DNA from: Rebecca billardiae RCC1528
Lineage: Eukaryota > Haptophyta
DNA: 64,000 bases
Reading direction: 5' to 3'
Assembly: GCA_965240325.2 (NCBI GenBank)
Contig: OZ251226.1
Coordinates: forward strand, 248,001-312,000
The notes under the pieces are model-generated. The model saw nothing but the letters and a program-made list of their open reading frames with translations. It searched no databases and was not told the DNA's origin. Every line of letters starts with the position of its first letter. Within the stretch, counting starts at the first letter, position 1. Made by a program: the position numbers and the translations under genes. Of this stretch, positions 55,152 through 64,000 are shown piece by piece.

Positions 55152-55733
55152 GTTGCTGATATCAGTTACAGATGACTACTGTATGTCTATTGTATTCTGC
55201 GCGCCGGCCCGGAGAGTGAAGGACGCGAGGTGCAGGCGGCGAGCCCGGCGCCGACTCCGACGAGGGCGAGTCAGCGGCCGCACCCGCGCCCGCGACCGCG
55301 CCCACGCCCGCGCCCATTACCCCTACTTCTGCCACGGCACGCGCTTGCACTGCCGCAGCAGCGCTGCTGCATCGTCTGAGAGTACGTCTGCCGACGCGGC
55401 GACTGCGGCAGCCTCTCAGCGGCGAGCGGACGAGCGGTGGCTGCAGCAGCACAGTAGTACGTCGGCTGCAAGCAGCTTATTCTGCGACGAGATCATGCCC
55501 AGACAGAGTCAAGGCGACCTCGTTGGGGAGTACGTTCTGCCTTCGGAGTGGTGAATACTATAATGCGCCGAAAAATAAAATAAAGTATGAATGAATGAAT
55601 ATATATATATATATATATTAACGACGTGGTATGCAACGGGCAGGCGTCAGAGTATACATATCGTCCTTATTTCATTTATTCGTCGTAGTCGGCCACTGGC
55701 CGATGAACGGGCGAAAGTGGGCATCCTGTAATA
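53641..55733. other. Intergenic with family C copies and (GT)n
   Basis: 53760-54000 is low-complexity CAGTGTCA/GTCTGCC DNA. Family C copies lie at 54005-54040 (partial) and 54110-54215. 54815-54905 is rich in GGCCGATGG words. (GT)n runs 55101-55150 and (AT)n 55598-55618. Frames at 55153-55554 have no recognisable features. Confidence 0.6.
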
Positions 55734-55848
55734 ATAAATTCCCCTTTATAACGGGCTCCGGGTGATCAGACTGGCGGCCGAAGCCTCCAGCCCTACCCTG
55801 GCCAGCCCCCAACCAACCACCACCCTCACCCAAACTCAAACCACTGTG
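55734..55848 (+). repeat. Dispersed repeat family B, complete copy
   Basis: Matches 31930-32046 with few changes, starting AAATTCCCCTTTATAACGGG and ending CTCAAACCACTG. Confidence 0.85.
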
Positions 55849-55925
55849 GCCGACGGGTTGGCCGACGCCCGTCGAGGCTTGCTTGATTCGCACACCTTAG
55901 CTTCAGCACCGTTTTTGCTGTATGT

Positions 55926-56880
55926 ATATATCTCTTCATGGGGCGTTGAAATTGGCGTTCCAAGCCAGTGACAGGTCGATTCAGCGACCTCGAATTGGGT
56001 ACACATCGATCTTCATCTGTCACATATGTCACGTCACGGCCGTTACATGACAGGTATTGGTCGAAAATCCGAAGGGTGGGATCCCACCCTTCAGTTCAGA
56101 ACCGCCTTCACCTACGCTGACACATTGAGGCGCTCTGGTCAGCCAGAAACGCGTGCTACGAGTGCAGCGTGGCCAGGAAGCATCGCGTACTACTCCCTGG
56201 CTTACGTCAGCCCATGTCGGACGCCCTGAGTAGCAGTTCGCTTCATCGCGCACGGGTGCGCGCGCACGTAGCCGCTGGCCGACGTGGTGAGCGCGTCGGG
56301 CGGCCGCGCGCGCGCACGAATCGAGTGTCAGCAGCAGCACATGCTCGCGCTCAGCGGGGGAACATGTTTGCTCACTAGGCGCCTGGATCAGCAGGCTAGC
56401 AGCCGTGGTAGACGTTGCAGCTGATGGGGTGGAAGGCTCGACCGCACGCCTGGCAACAGGACGGCGCGAGCGACCGCAACCACCGCCCCGCCTGCGTCCG
56501 CGAGGGGGCTGAGCACCTTGACCTTACGCGTCGCCCTGGCTGGGCGTTGGGTCAGATGTATCTATCCTACTCCCAGCGTCGCGCGCGGGCTCTGAGCCGG
56601 TTGGCGTCTTAACGGTCTCCTCGTCCGTGCAGTTGTTGCCGCATCATCGAGGGAATCACGACCGTCGGCCAGATCGTCGAGCTCGAGCGGGCCAAATTCG
56701 TCCTCTGATCAGATGGCAGCCTATCGGGTCAATCGTCTACCTCGTCACCCATACCGACCGTACCGACCCTTCCGCTCGCCACTCTGAGCCTTGCGCCGTC
56801 GTCAGAGCTCGCGCGCACGGGCGCCATCGCGAAGGGTGGGACCCCACCCTTCCGGCCCGCCCGCCGGAAAAGAGATATAT
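55926..56880. mobile_element. TIR element B (about 955 bp), relative of element A
   Basis: The ends ATATATCTCTT and AAAGAGATATAT are inverted. The body shares TTCAGCGACCTCGAA, an AATCACGACCGTCG block and a GTCAGAGCTC...GGCGCCATCG block with element A at 38669-39653. In the places where A has its GCTAGC-centred sites, B has a perfect 22-bp palindrome at 56071-56092 (half-site GAAGGGTGGGA) and a near-identical one at 56831-56852. Minus-strand protein remnants are similar (DLADGRDSLDDAATTA versus ALDDGRDLADDCGAARR). It ends 55 bp before the sulfotransferase copy 2 start. Confidence 0.7.
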
Positions 56881-56935
56881 TGGTACTCCCACCAAAGTCG
56901 CACCGCCAAGGCCGGCCGCGGCGGAACCGCACGCC

Positions 56936-57853
56936 ATGCGCAACCGGCGGCACCCGGCGTCCACGCCACCGCACATCCACGCTTGGCGCCTGATCATGGT
57001 ATTGGGACTGTGCTGCACGCATGCTGCCCACGCAGCCCACGTGGACAAGGTCTTCTTCATCGGGCAGGGCTCGACGGGCACGCGCACGCTCGCAGAGATG
57101 ATGCGCGCGCGCGGCTACAAAGCAGTGCACAACTTTTGCCCAGGTGGTGGGAAGACGCCGTGGGACCACGCGGTGAAGCACCACAACAAGCACAACCCAT
57201 GTCTGAAGGACAACAACGCCTTCCTCGACCACGGCGATCTGGTCGATCTTCCTTGGCTTACTGCCACGTATCCAAGCGCGCGCTTTGTGCTCAACGTGCG
57301 CCCTCTGCTGAATTGGGTGGTCAGCCGCGTCGACCATGTGGCGATTTTGCGGGAGAAACTGGGCTGTCCACCGTATGGCCTGAGACAGACGTGCCCGCAG
57401 CTCGACCACATGCCCGACAACTCGAACATCACTGTCGCGAACTGGATCAAGCGCGTCGCTGCGATGCAGCGCAGAGCTCTGCATATGTTCAGCAATTCGC
57501 GGTCGCTGCGGCAGCGCTTCGTCATCATCGGCCTCGAGACGACGTCGCCCTGCGACGTGGACAAACTCTTGGACTGGGTTCTGCGCGATCAGCCCTTGAA
57601 CACACGCCAAACGGCACGGCTCGTCAGGCAAGCTGCCGATCTGCCCGGTGGAGGTGAGGCACGATGCACGAACGCGTCCGCTGAGACGCATGCAGGGGTT
57701 GTTTGTCTCGCACCCGCAGCGCACAACGACCCGAATACGGTCTCTCTTGCGGTCGTTTGGCTGCGGCCCGTCGATGTGGGACGACGTGCTGTACATTCAA
57801 TGTGCAGACAAGATCCCGCGCTCGATGCTGCACTGATTAATTCTACCCAATAA
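56936..57853 (+). pseudogene. Sulfotransferase-like copy 2, frameshifted near the C-terminus
   Basis: Nearly identical to copy 3 at 61112-61984 over most of its length, with signal peptide (LIMVLGLCCTHAAHAAHVD), phosphosulfate-loop motif KVFFIGQGSTGTRTL and the NVRPLLNW segment. A 4-bp duplication (TTGT, 57699-57706) shifts the frame after HAGVV, replacing the last 43 or so residues, including the conserved Cys and PRSMLH end, with an unrelated tail to 57853. It could still make a truncated-fold protein, but loss of a region conserved in copies 1 and 3 suggests a pseudogene. Start: ATG 56936; ATG 56996 is an alternative. Confidence 0.7.
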
Positions 57854-58867
57854 TAATTATGGCGCACGCCCCCCCCCCCCCGAAACTCGAAAGGTCTGAG
57901 CGTGAGTATAGCACATAACACCAGCCGTGTGTTCGAACATTCCGTCATAGTAAGATGCCTGTAAATTGTAAGAACCTGAAACAGCTCGCCAACCATAGAA
58001 AAGAGAGGTTAGGTCGGCTTTTATGTCGCTTGAAGTAAAGTATTATGCCGGCATCTGAACTCATGAACCGTCGCTTCTCAGTGGTGGATATCATCAGGTG
58101 AAGCCCCTTTGTTAAGCCCCTTGATTACTCTGTCATCTAACTACTGCTGATGCGACGTCAATGCCGAATGCTGGGTGGCAGTCCATTCTTGTATATTGCA
58201 GAGGTAAGATCTCTTTCAACCCCCATAGGGTGCCACTGGTATCTTTGATTATTCTTCGAAGCCAAACGCCGTTTTTTGAGCTGCCCACTTAGGGGCGAAG
58301 TGCGCTCAAAAAAATATACTACCCAGTTTTGTGCGCGCGCGCGCGCCGGGTGAGTGAGCACGCACGGGCTCAGCCTCGGACTCGCTGGCTGGCCGCCGCT
58401 GCTTCGAGGCCGACGCGGCAGAGGAGGCGGCGGGCGAGCACGGTGGCGCGGTGGAGCAGGCGCGCACGCGCGGCGGCAGGCGCGACCCGCCGCTCGCCTC
58501 GTTCCACCCCGAGCTCCGCGCTCGGTCTCGCCTCTCGGACTCGGTGCGCGGCTGCGCAGCGCCGTGAGCGCACGGGCCGGGGGCGGGGCCGCAGCAGTGG
58601 CGCGCGCTCTCGCTCTGCCGGCACGAGGCGCGCCGGCTGAGCGACCAGCGGCCCGTCGTCGAGCGCATGGCGCAGCGCGAGCACCTCAAGGCCGAGGTGC
58701 GCCCGCACGCGCGCACGCGCCGGCCCGCGCCGCGCGGCGCCTCTCGGAGTCTCGCTCGCCCTGCGCGCGCGCGCCGCCGCCCGGCCGGGCCGCTTCTCCG
58801 CGCGGCCCGCGGCGACAGTCCTCATCGGCCCGCCATGTCAGACTGAGACAGCAGCCGATGGAGGGTG
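57854..58867. other. Flank with mirror of 53.6-kb block and an exon-like fragment
   Basis: 57862-57908 (GGCGCACG, C-run, GAAAGGTCTGAGCGTGAG) is the inverse of 53577-53623. 58158-58193 is a diverged half of the 53073 hairpin. On the plus strand 58375-58570 reads as a protein-like segment (DSLAGRRCFEADAAEEAAGE, LASFHPELRARSRLSDSV) and 58600-58696 as another (EARRLSDQRPVVERMAQREH) ending at a GTGCGC donor-like site. F-x-P-E-L...SRLSDS resembles short motifs of flagellar coiled-coil proteins, so this may be a gene fragment; confidence is low. Confidence 0.4.
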
Positions 58868-58922
58868 CACCGCGGGCCCCTAACTACGTTGGTTCTACGG
58901 AAGAACCGCGGAACGCGGTCAT
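58868..58922 (+). repeat. Dispersed repeat family A, copy 3
   Basis: Nearly identical to 14866-14920, including the upstream GGAGGGTG. It lies 172 bp before the left end of composite element 2. Confidence 0.8.
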
Positions 58923-59094
58923 TAACTAGTGACTTTATTCATTATTCATAGTGTGACTGAGACACTGACCCCTGCGCCGCGGGGATGATACGTATACGAT
59001 AGAGTCGCGAACCAGCCAATCGCCAGTCTCACTGTCCATCAGGCCATCCCAGATCCCCCGGCAGCAGATAGCAGCAAGTCCCATTACTACTAAT

Positions 59095-60383
59095 GGCCCG
59101 CGGTGCAGGGCGGAGCGCGCAGCGTGGAGCCCGCACCAGCGGGCCCGAACCACGTTTCAAAAAGATCTTTGATCAAGAAAAAAGGGACGGGGCGAATAAA
59201 AAAGGGACGGGGGCGATTTTAATTTTTTAGGGCTGGCGGAGACCGAGTTTCGAGTTTTTGAGATCGCATAGAGAGGTCTATTAGGCCGAAAAACACCGCG
59301 TCCACGATATTCCCTAAGTAAAGTGCGCGCGATCTGGACGTCAGCCGGACGTGACTTTAGCGTAACGGTTCGTTACGAGCGAATCGTATTCGTCGTCCCG
59401 GATCGCGTGACGTCCGGACTGGGCCACATCCGGATCGTCGGAGGTGACGTGCCCCGGCACGAGTGGCGGATGCGGGACGGCGCCTGCACGTGCCTCCGGA
59501 CCCGCCTCCCGCTTGCTGCTCACGCAGTCAGCTGCGACCGTGGCGCATGATCGCAGAAGCAGTGCCGGCAGTACGGCCTGCATCAGCTAGCTAGTGCCGC
59601 GCCGTCGTGGCGCGCGCGGTACGCGGTTGCGCGTTTGCAGCGCGGCTCGCCGCTCGGCGACGGCACGCGCGTGCGGCTCAGGTGTGTCAAATGCGGTCTC
59701 GTCGGCGCGCTTTCGCCTGCCACCTCGTGCACCCGTGCCGCCAGTTTCATCGTCTTCATGAGGACTGCTGCTGCTGTCGCCATCCGCTCTCCATCACCCC
59801 GAGTCGCGCGGCGCGCGCGGTAGGCACTAGGCAGGGCGTACGGTCACTCACCCGTGCAACGGGTCAAGTGGCCAGAGTACGTCTGGTCGTTGGCTGGCAC
59901 GGGCCGCAGCGCTAAAGCACCCTGCTGTCACACCCGACTCCTTCAGTACTCCGAGCTCCGCGGCACGACTCACTCGGCACGATCGCGGACGGGTCGGATC
60001 CGAGCTGATCAGCCAGAGTTGGACACAGTTTGGCAGCTACTAGTTGTAATTCCGATGCCGATGGCACGATCGCGGACGGGTCGGATCCGAGCTGATCAGC
60101 CAGTTGGACATTTGGCAGCTAGTTGTCAGACGGGCGTCCGATTTGACGACCGGTGCCGGGTGCGGTCTCAGGTCCGCTGCTGTGATTGTGTGAAGTGTGA
60201 ATGAGTCTCGCGGTCGCGCAGGCGCCAGGCAGGGCGACGGTCGGACTAATAGCTTCAGTCATCTCAGAACCGACTTCAATTATTGGCGAACTGCCACTAC
60301 GGCGGAGAGCCGCGATTGCACGGCCACCGCGGGCCCCCAACTGCGTTGATTCTATGCAGAAAAGGACCGCGGAACGCGGTCAT
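59095..60383 (+). repeat. Left arm of composite element 2
   Basis: About 1.29 kb. It contains CTCACCCGTGCAACGGGTC (59849-59868), several short frames without recognised domains (for example 59607-59915, rich in Arg/His/Cys), and the family A end at 60325-60383. Confidence 0.88.
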
Positions 60384-60529
60384 ATTCTATGATTTAAAGA
60401 CACAGGCACGAGGGCGCAGCTCTTACCTGATTCGTCTGTCGAAGTACTGAATGGAGTTAATGGAGGATGTCGGAGCGCGTTGGCCGCGGGTGAGGGAGTC
60501 GTCGTCCCCGATGCTGATCACACGGTCTG

Positions 60530-60900
60530 TCTGTCGGTCACGCGGAGGTAGCCGCCGGTAGGCGCCCAGGGATGCCGCTGTTTTTGCAGTCGTCGCCGGC
60601 CTTGGTCATCATGTCGTAGTTGCCAGCGTCGTCTTCCGAGGCTGTTCAAGTTGATGCCATAGTGCAGGTAGTGGATGTGGTCGCCCGGGCCGGTGTGCGC
60701 GGCCTAGTGGCCTTGCCGAGTTGAGGTCGAGTAGTCGCCCTTGCCGTTGAGGAAGTCGTCGTCCTTGCCGTTGAGGAAGTCGTCGCCCTGGCCGCAGAGG
60801 AAGTCGTCGCCCTTGCCGTTGAGGATGTCGTCGCCCTGGCCGCTGAGGATCAGGATGCCTGCGCTGCCCGACTGGGCGCACCTGGCGCGCCAGCGCCGCG
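60530..60900 (-). pseudogene. Decayed gene with RTX-type nonapeptide repeats
   Basis: On the minus strand a 27-bp tandem repeat encodes five units of the form G-x-G-D-D-x-L-x-G (SGQGDDILNGKGDDFLCGQ then GDDFLNGKDDDFLNGKGDY), the pattern of RTX calcium-binding repeats that form beta rolls in many secreted proteins. After a TAG the same frame continues with sensible sequence (GPGDHIHYLHYGINLNSLG) and then a shifted frame (EDDAGNYDMMTKAGDDCKNS) up to a stop. There is no plausible start or full-length gene, so it is a remnant. RTX repeats alone do not indicate a toxin. Confidence 0.6.
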
Positions 60901-61111
60901 CGCGGCTCTGGGCCAGCGACAACGGCGCGGCAGCAGCCAGAGCACGGGGGCTACCATGCAGTTTCTTTCCGTTTCTGAATAATTCACGTGACGACAGTTC
61001 ACAGACAGTTATTTGTACATGTGGATTCTGTACCCGGACCGCCGGGCCGGGAGGCCACCGGGCCCGGCGCGACGCGCGTGTGCGCGCAACCGGCGGCACC
61101 CGGCGTCGACG

Positions 61112-61984
61112 ATGCCACCGCACATCCACGCTTGGAGCCTGATCATGGTATTGGGAATGTGCTGCACGCATGCTGCCCACGCAGCCCACGTGGACGACAA
61201 GGTCTTCTTCATCGGGCAGGGCTCGACGGGCACGCGCACGCTCGCAGAGATGATGCGCGCGCGCGGCTACAAAGCAGTGCACAACTTTTGCCCAGGTGGT
61301 GGGAAGATGCCTTGGAGCCGCCCGGTCAAGCACCGCAACAAGCACCACCCGTGTCTCAAGGACAACAACGCCTTCCTCGACCATGGCGATCTGGTTGACC
61401 TCCGTTGGCTTACTGCCACATACCCAAGCGCGCGCTTTGTGCTCAACGTGCGCCCTCTGCTGAATTGGGTGGTCAGCCGCGTCGACCACGTGGCGAACTT
61501 GCGGGAGGAACTGGGCTGTCCACCGTATGGCCTGAGACAGACGTGCCCGCAGCTCGACCACATGCCCGACAACTCGAACATCACTGTCGCGCACTGGATC
61601 AAGCGCGTTGCTGCGATGCAGCGCAGAGCTCTGCATATGTTCAGCAATTCGCGGTCGCTGCGGCAGCGCTTCGTCATCATCGGCCTCGAGACGACGTCGC
61701 CCTGCGACGTGGACAAACTCTTGGACTGGGTTCTGCGCGATCAGCCCTTGAACAGACGCCAAACGGCACGGCTCGTCAGGCAAGCTGCCGATCTACCTGC
61801 TGGAGGTGAGGCACGATGCACGAACGCGTCCGCTGAGACGCATGCAGGGGTTGTCTCGCACCCGCAGCGCACAACGACCCGAATACATTCTCTCTTGCGG
61901 TCGTTTGGCTGCGGCCCGTCGATGTGGGACGACGTGCTGTACATTCAATGTGCAGACAAGATCCCGCGCTCGATGCTGCACTGA
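61112..61984 (+). CDS. Small secreted sulfotransferase-like protein, copy 3
   Basis: 290 residues from ATG 61112; ATG 61019 and ATG 61145 are in-frame alternatives. Signal peptide (SLIMVLGMCCTHAAHAAHVD), then DDKVFFIGQGSTGTRTL (5'-phosphosulfate loop type), then VLNVRPLLNWVVSRVDHVA (3'-phosphate segment), HMPDNSNITVAHWIKRVAAM and an intact C-terminus with FGCGPSMWDDVLYIQCADKI and PRSMLH. Homology with copy 2 covers the gene and stops shortly outside it: it begins about GCGCAACCGGCGG upstream and ends at ACCCAATA downstream, where element-specific DNA starts. It is inferred to transfer sulfate in the secretory pathway. Confidence 0.72.
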   Translation: MPPHIHAWSLIMVLGMCCTHAAHAAHVDDKVFFIGQGSTGTRTLAEMMRARGYKAVHNFCPGGGKMPWSRPVKHRNKHHPCLKDNNAFLDHGDLVDLRWLTATYPSARFVLNVRPLLNWVVSRVDHVANLREELGCPPYGLRQTCPQLDHMPDNSNITVAHWIKRVAAMQRRALHMFSNSRSLRQRFVIIGLETTSPCDVDKLLDWVLRDQPLNRRQTARLVRQAADLPAGGEARCTNASAETHAGVVSHPQRTTTRIHSLLRSFGCGPSMWDDVLYIQCADKIPRSMLH

Positions 61985-62007
61985 TGATATATATACCCAA
62001 TATATAT

Positions 62008-63468
62008 ATGACCGCGTTCCGCGGTCCTTTTCTGCATAGAATCAACGCAGTTGCGGAGTTGGGGGCCCGCGGTGGCCGTGCAATCGCGGCTCTCCGCCGT
62101 AGTGGCAGTTCGCCAGTTGAAGTCGGTTCTAAGATGACTGAAGCTATTACTAGTATTAGTCCGACCGTCGCCCTGATGCCTGCGCGACCGCGAGACTCAT
62201 TCACACTTCGATCACACAATATATATAATAATCACAGCAGCGGACCTGAGACCGCACCCGGCACCGGTCGTCAAATCGGACGTCCGTCTGACAACTAGCT
62301 GCCAAATGTCCAACTGGCTGATCAGCTCGGATCCGACCCGTCCGCGATCGTGCCATCGGCATCGGAATTACTACTAGTAGCTGCCAAACTGTGTCCAACT
62401 CTGGCTGATCAGCTCGGACCTGAGACCGCACCCGGCACCGGTCGTCAAATCGGACGTCCGTCTGACAACTAGCTGCCAAATGTCCAACTGGCTGATCAGC
62501 TCGGATCCGACCCGTCCGCGATCGTGCCATCGGCATCGGAATTACTACTAGTAGCTGCCAAACTGTGTCCAACTCTGGCTGATCAGCTCGGATCCGACGA
62601 CCCGTCCGCGATCGTGCCGAGTGAGTCGTGCCGCGGAGCTCGGAGTACTGAAGGAGTCGGGTGTGACAGCAGGGTGCTTTAGCGCTGCGGCCCGTGCCAG
62701 CCAACGACCAGACGTACTCTGGCCACTTGACCCGTTGCACGGGTGAGTGACCGTACGCCCTGCCTAGTGCCTACCGCGCGCGCCGCGCGACTCGGGGTGA
62801 TGGAGAGCGGATGGCGACAGCAGCAGCAGTCCTCATGAAGACGATGAAACTGGCGGCACGGGTGCACGAGGTGGCAGGCGAAAGCGCGCCGACGAGACCG
62901 CATTTGACACACCTGAGCCGCACGCGCGTGCCGTCGCCGAGCGGCGAGCGCCGTGCAAACGCGCAACCGTACCGCGCGCGCCACGACGGCGCGGCACTAG
63001 CTGATGCAGGCCGTACTGCCGGCACTGCTTCTGCGATCATGCGCCACGGTCGCAGCTGACTGCGTGAGCAGCAAGCGGGAGGCGGGTCCGGAGGCACGTG
63101 CAGGCGCCGTCCCGCATCCGGCGCCATCGTGCCGGGGCACGTCACCTCCGACGATCCGGATGTGGCCCAGTCCGGACGTCACGCGATCCGGGACGACGAA
63201 TACGATTCGCTCGTAACGAACCGTTACGCTAAAGTCACGTCCGGCTGACGTCCAGATCGCGCGCACTTTACTTAGGGAATATCGTGGACGCGGTGTTTTT
63301 CGGCCTAATAGACCTCTCTATGCGATCTCAAAAACTCGAAACTCGGTCTCCGCCAGCCCTAAAAATCGCCCCCCGTCCCTTTTTTCTTGATCAAAGATCT
63401 TTTTGAAACGTGGTTCGGGCCCGCTGGTGCGGGCTCCACGCTGCGCGCTCCGCCCTGCACCGCGGGCC
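62008..63468 (-). repeat. Right arm of composite element 2, with internal 174-bp duplication
   Basis: Mirror of the left arm. 62242-62589 is two direct copies of a 174-bp block starting GGACCTGAGACCGCACCCGG; the left arm has one copy of most of this sequence, so the duplication came after arm formation. Confidence 0.88.
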
Positions 63469-63540
63469 ATAATAATTACTAGTTCGTTCGTTCATCAAGA
63501 ATCTCATCATCATTCATCACTTGATCTAGATGATAATTGC

Positions 63541-63732
63541 ATGACGACGATTGACGAATCGTCAAACTCGCTGGACTATGGATCGCTCAAGTTTTTTTCG
63601 TACGTATTCAAACTGTCCCGGACGCGCCGGCACTCCGTGACTCTTCAGGATGAAAAACTTGTTAGTAACTTAGGAATGAAAAACATTACAATCAAACATG
63701 ATTACATCAGCGTTCGAGACCACGCTGATTGA
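63541..63732 (+). CDS. Short AT-richer ORF of unknown function
   Basis: 63 residues (MTTIDESSNSLDYGSLKFFS...). Base composition is clearly lower in GC than neighbouring genes. Part of it (about 63582-63630) shares DNA with 52951-52998, but the frame differs after a one-base shift, so this may be repeat DNA and not a gene. Confidence 0.2.
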   Translation: MTTIDESSNSLDYGSLKFFSYVFKLSRTRRHSVTLQDEKLVSNLGMKNITIKHDYISVRDHAD

Positions 63733-64000
63733 TGGCGCGTCTTTGTTTGAATCGACGCCTCAGCATCGGGGTCCCCACCTGCCGCCGAATGATCTCGACG
63801 CGCAGCGTGGAATCGAGCTGCGCCTCGCGCCAGCTCCCGGCGTAGGCCAAGTGCCATGCACCGCCCCGCCGTCAACCCGCGCTCGCGCCTCGCGCGCACG
63901 CGGATCCCGCGACTCATTGGTCGCGCCCGCCACTCGGTGGCGCTGCCAGCTGCGCCTCGCGTCAGCTGCAGACGTAGGCTCGGCGTCGCTGCGCCGCCTC
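63733..64000. other. GC-rich window end
   Basis: A GAGCTGCGCCTCGCGCCAGC / CAGCTGCGCCTCGCGTCAGC block recurs at about 63818 and 63950, suggesting a tandem repeat of about 135 bp continuing past the window. No gene is identified. Confidence 0.5.

Larger units (their letters stand above)
59095..63468. mobile_element. Composite mirrored element 2 carrying a sulfotransferase and an RTX remnant
   Basis: Left arm 59095-60383 and inverted right arm 62008-63468 enclose 1.6 kb. Outer ends are GGCCCGCGGTGCAGGGCGGA (left) and its mirror (right); inner ends are the family A hairpin and GGTCAT. The arms differ by a 174-bp tandem duplication in the right arm (62242-62589) and small indels, including about 30 bp present only in the left arm near 59195. 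The arms are unrelated to those of composite element 1. No transposase is recognised. A solo outer end lies at 12518-12660. Confidence 0.82.

Noticed and set aside
56729-57796. Minus-strand open frames over the sulfotransferase copies
   Set aside because: They mirror conserved codons of the plus-strand genes and have no signal peptide or motif.

Overview
The window looks like nuclear DNA of a GC-rich, flagellated microalga, probably with a plastid of secondary origin. The genes are eukaryotic. Several have GT-AG introns that can be placed to the base, and the proteins include a PPR-SMR protein, a giant SHIPPO/STPGR flagellar repeat protein, a GNB1L/ASTRA-type WD40 protein, an MTFP1-type protein, a Sec14-like protein and a GT54-type glycosyltransferase. 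Several proteins start with a signal peptide, and the PPR-SMR and RsmB-like proteins could carry the bipartite (signal plus transit) leaders used for complex plastids. A haptophyte or similar alga would fit, but the species is not proven by this sequence.

Layout. 1-1 kb: microsatellites and dispersed repeats. 1-12.5 kb: a compact gene block with a triple-SAM protein (4 exons), a P-loop kinase-like protein, a PPR-SMR protein, a small three-exon gene, a sulfotransferase-like protein and an RsmB-type m5C methyltransferase. 12.5-17.6 kb: repeats, including a tandem element with five covarying hairpins. 17.7-18.8 kb: a short-chain dehydrogenase. 19.1-27.2 kb: a four-exon gene for a 2532-residue SHIPPO-repeat protein. 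27.6-30.3 kb: a broken gene with a long Gly/Ala-rich stretch. 30.3-33.3 kb: microsatellites and a 349-bp-arm inverted repeat. 33.3-37.2 kb: aldehyde dehydrogenase, a GNB1L-like protein and an MTFP1-like protein. 38.7-39.7 kb: a TIR element with an internal palindrome. 40.1-42.5 kb: a CRAL-TRIO/PH-like/TM protein and a small membrane protein. From 44.3 kb on the window is mostly mobile or duplicated DNA.

The most striking part is 44.3-63.5 kb. Three copies of one small secreted sulfotransferase-like gene (48.6, 56.9 and 61.1 kb) each lie between inverted repeats, and the flanking repeat family differs each time. At 44.9-51.3 kb two mirrored 1.68-kb arms, each made of two related units (alpha and beta), enclose a divergent pair: a GT54-type glycosyltransferase and the sulfotransferase. 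At 59.1-63.5 kb inverted copies of an unrelated 1.3-1.5 kb element enclose another sulfotransferase and a decayed RTX-repeat gene. The middle copy has a 4-bp frameshift and sits next to a palindrome-bearing TIR element. I read this as repeated capture or duplication of glycan-modifying genes by inverted-repeat elements; that is inference.

Starts were placed at true ATG codons. Intron boundaries come from GT-AG plus phase plus continuity of recognisable domains. No database search was run.
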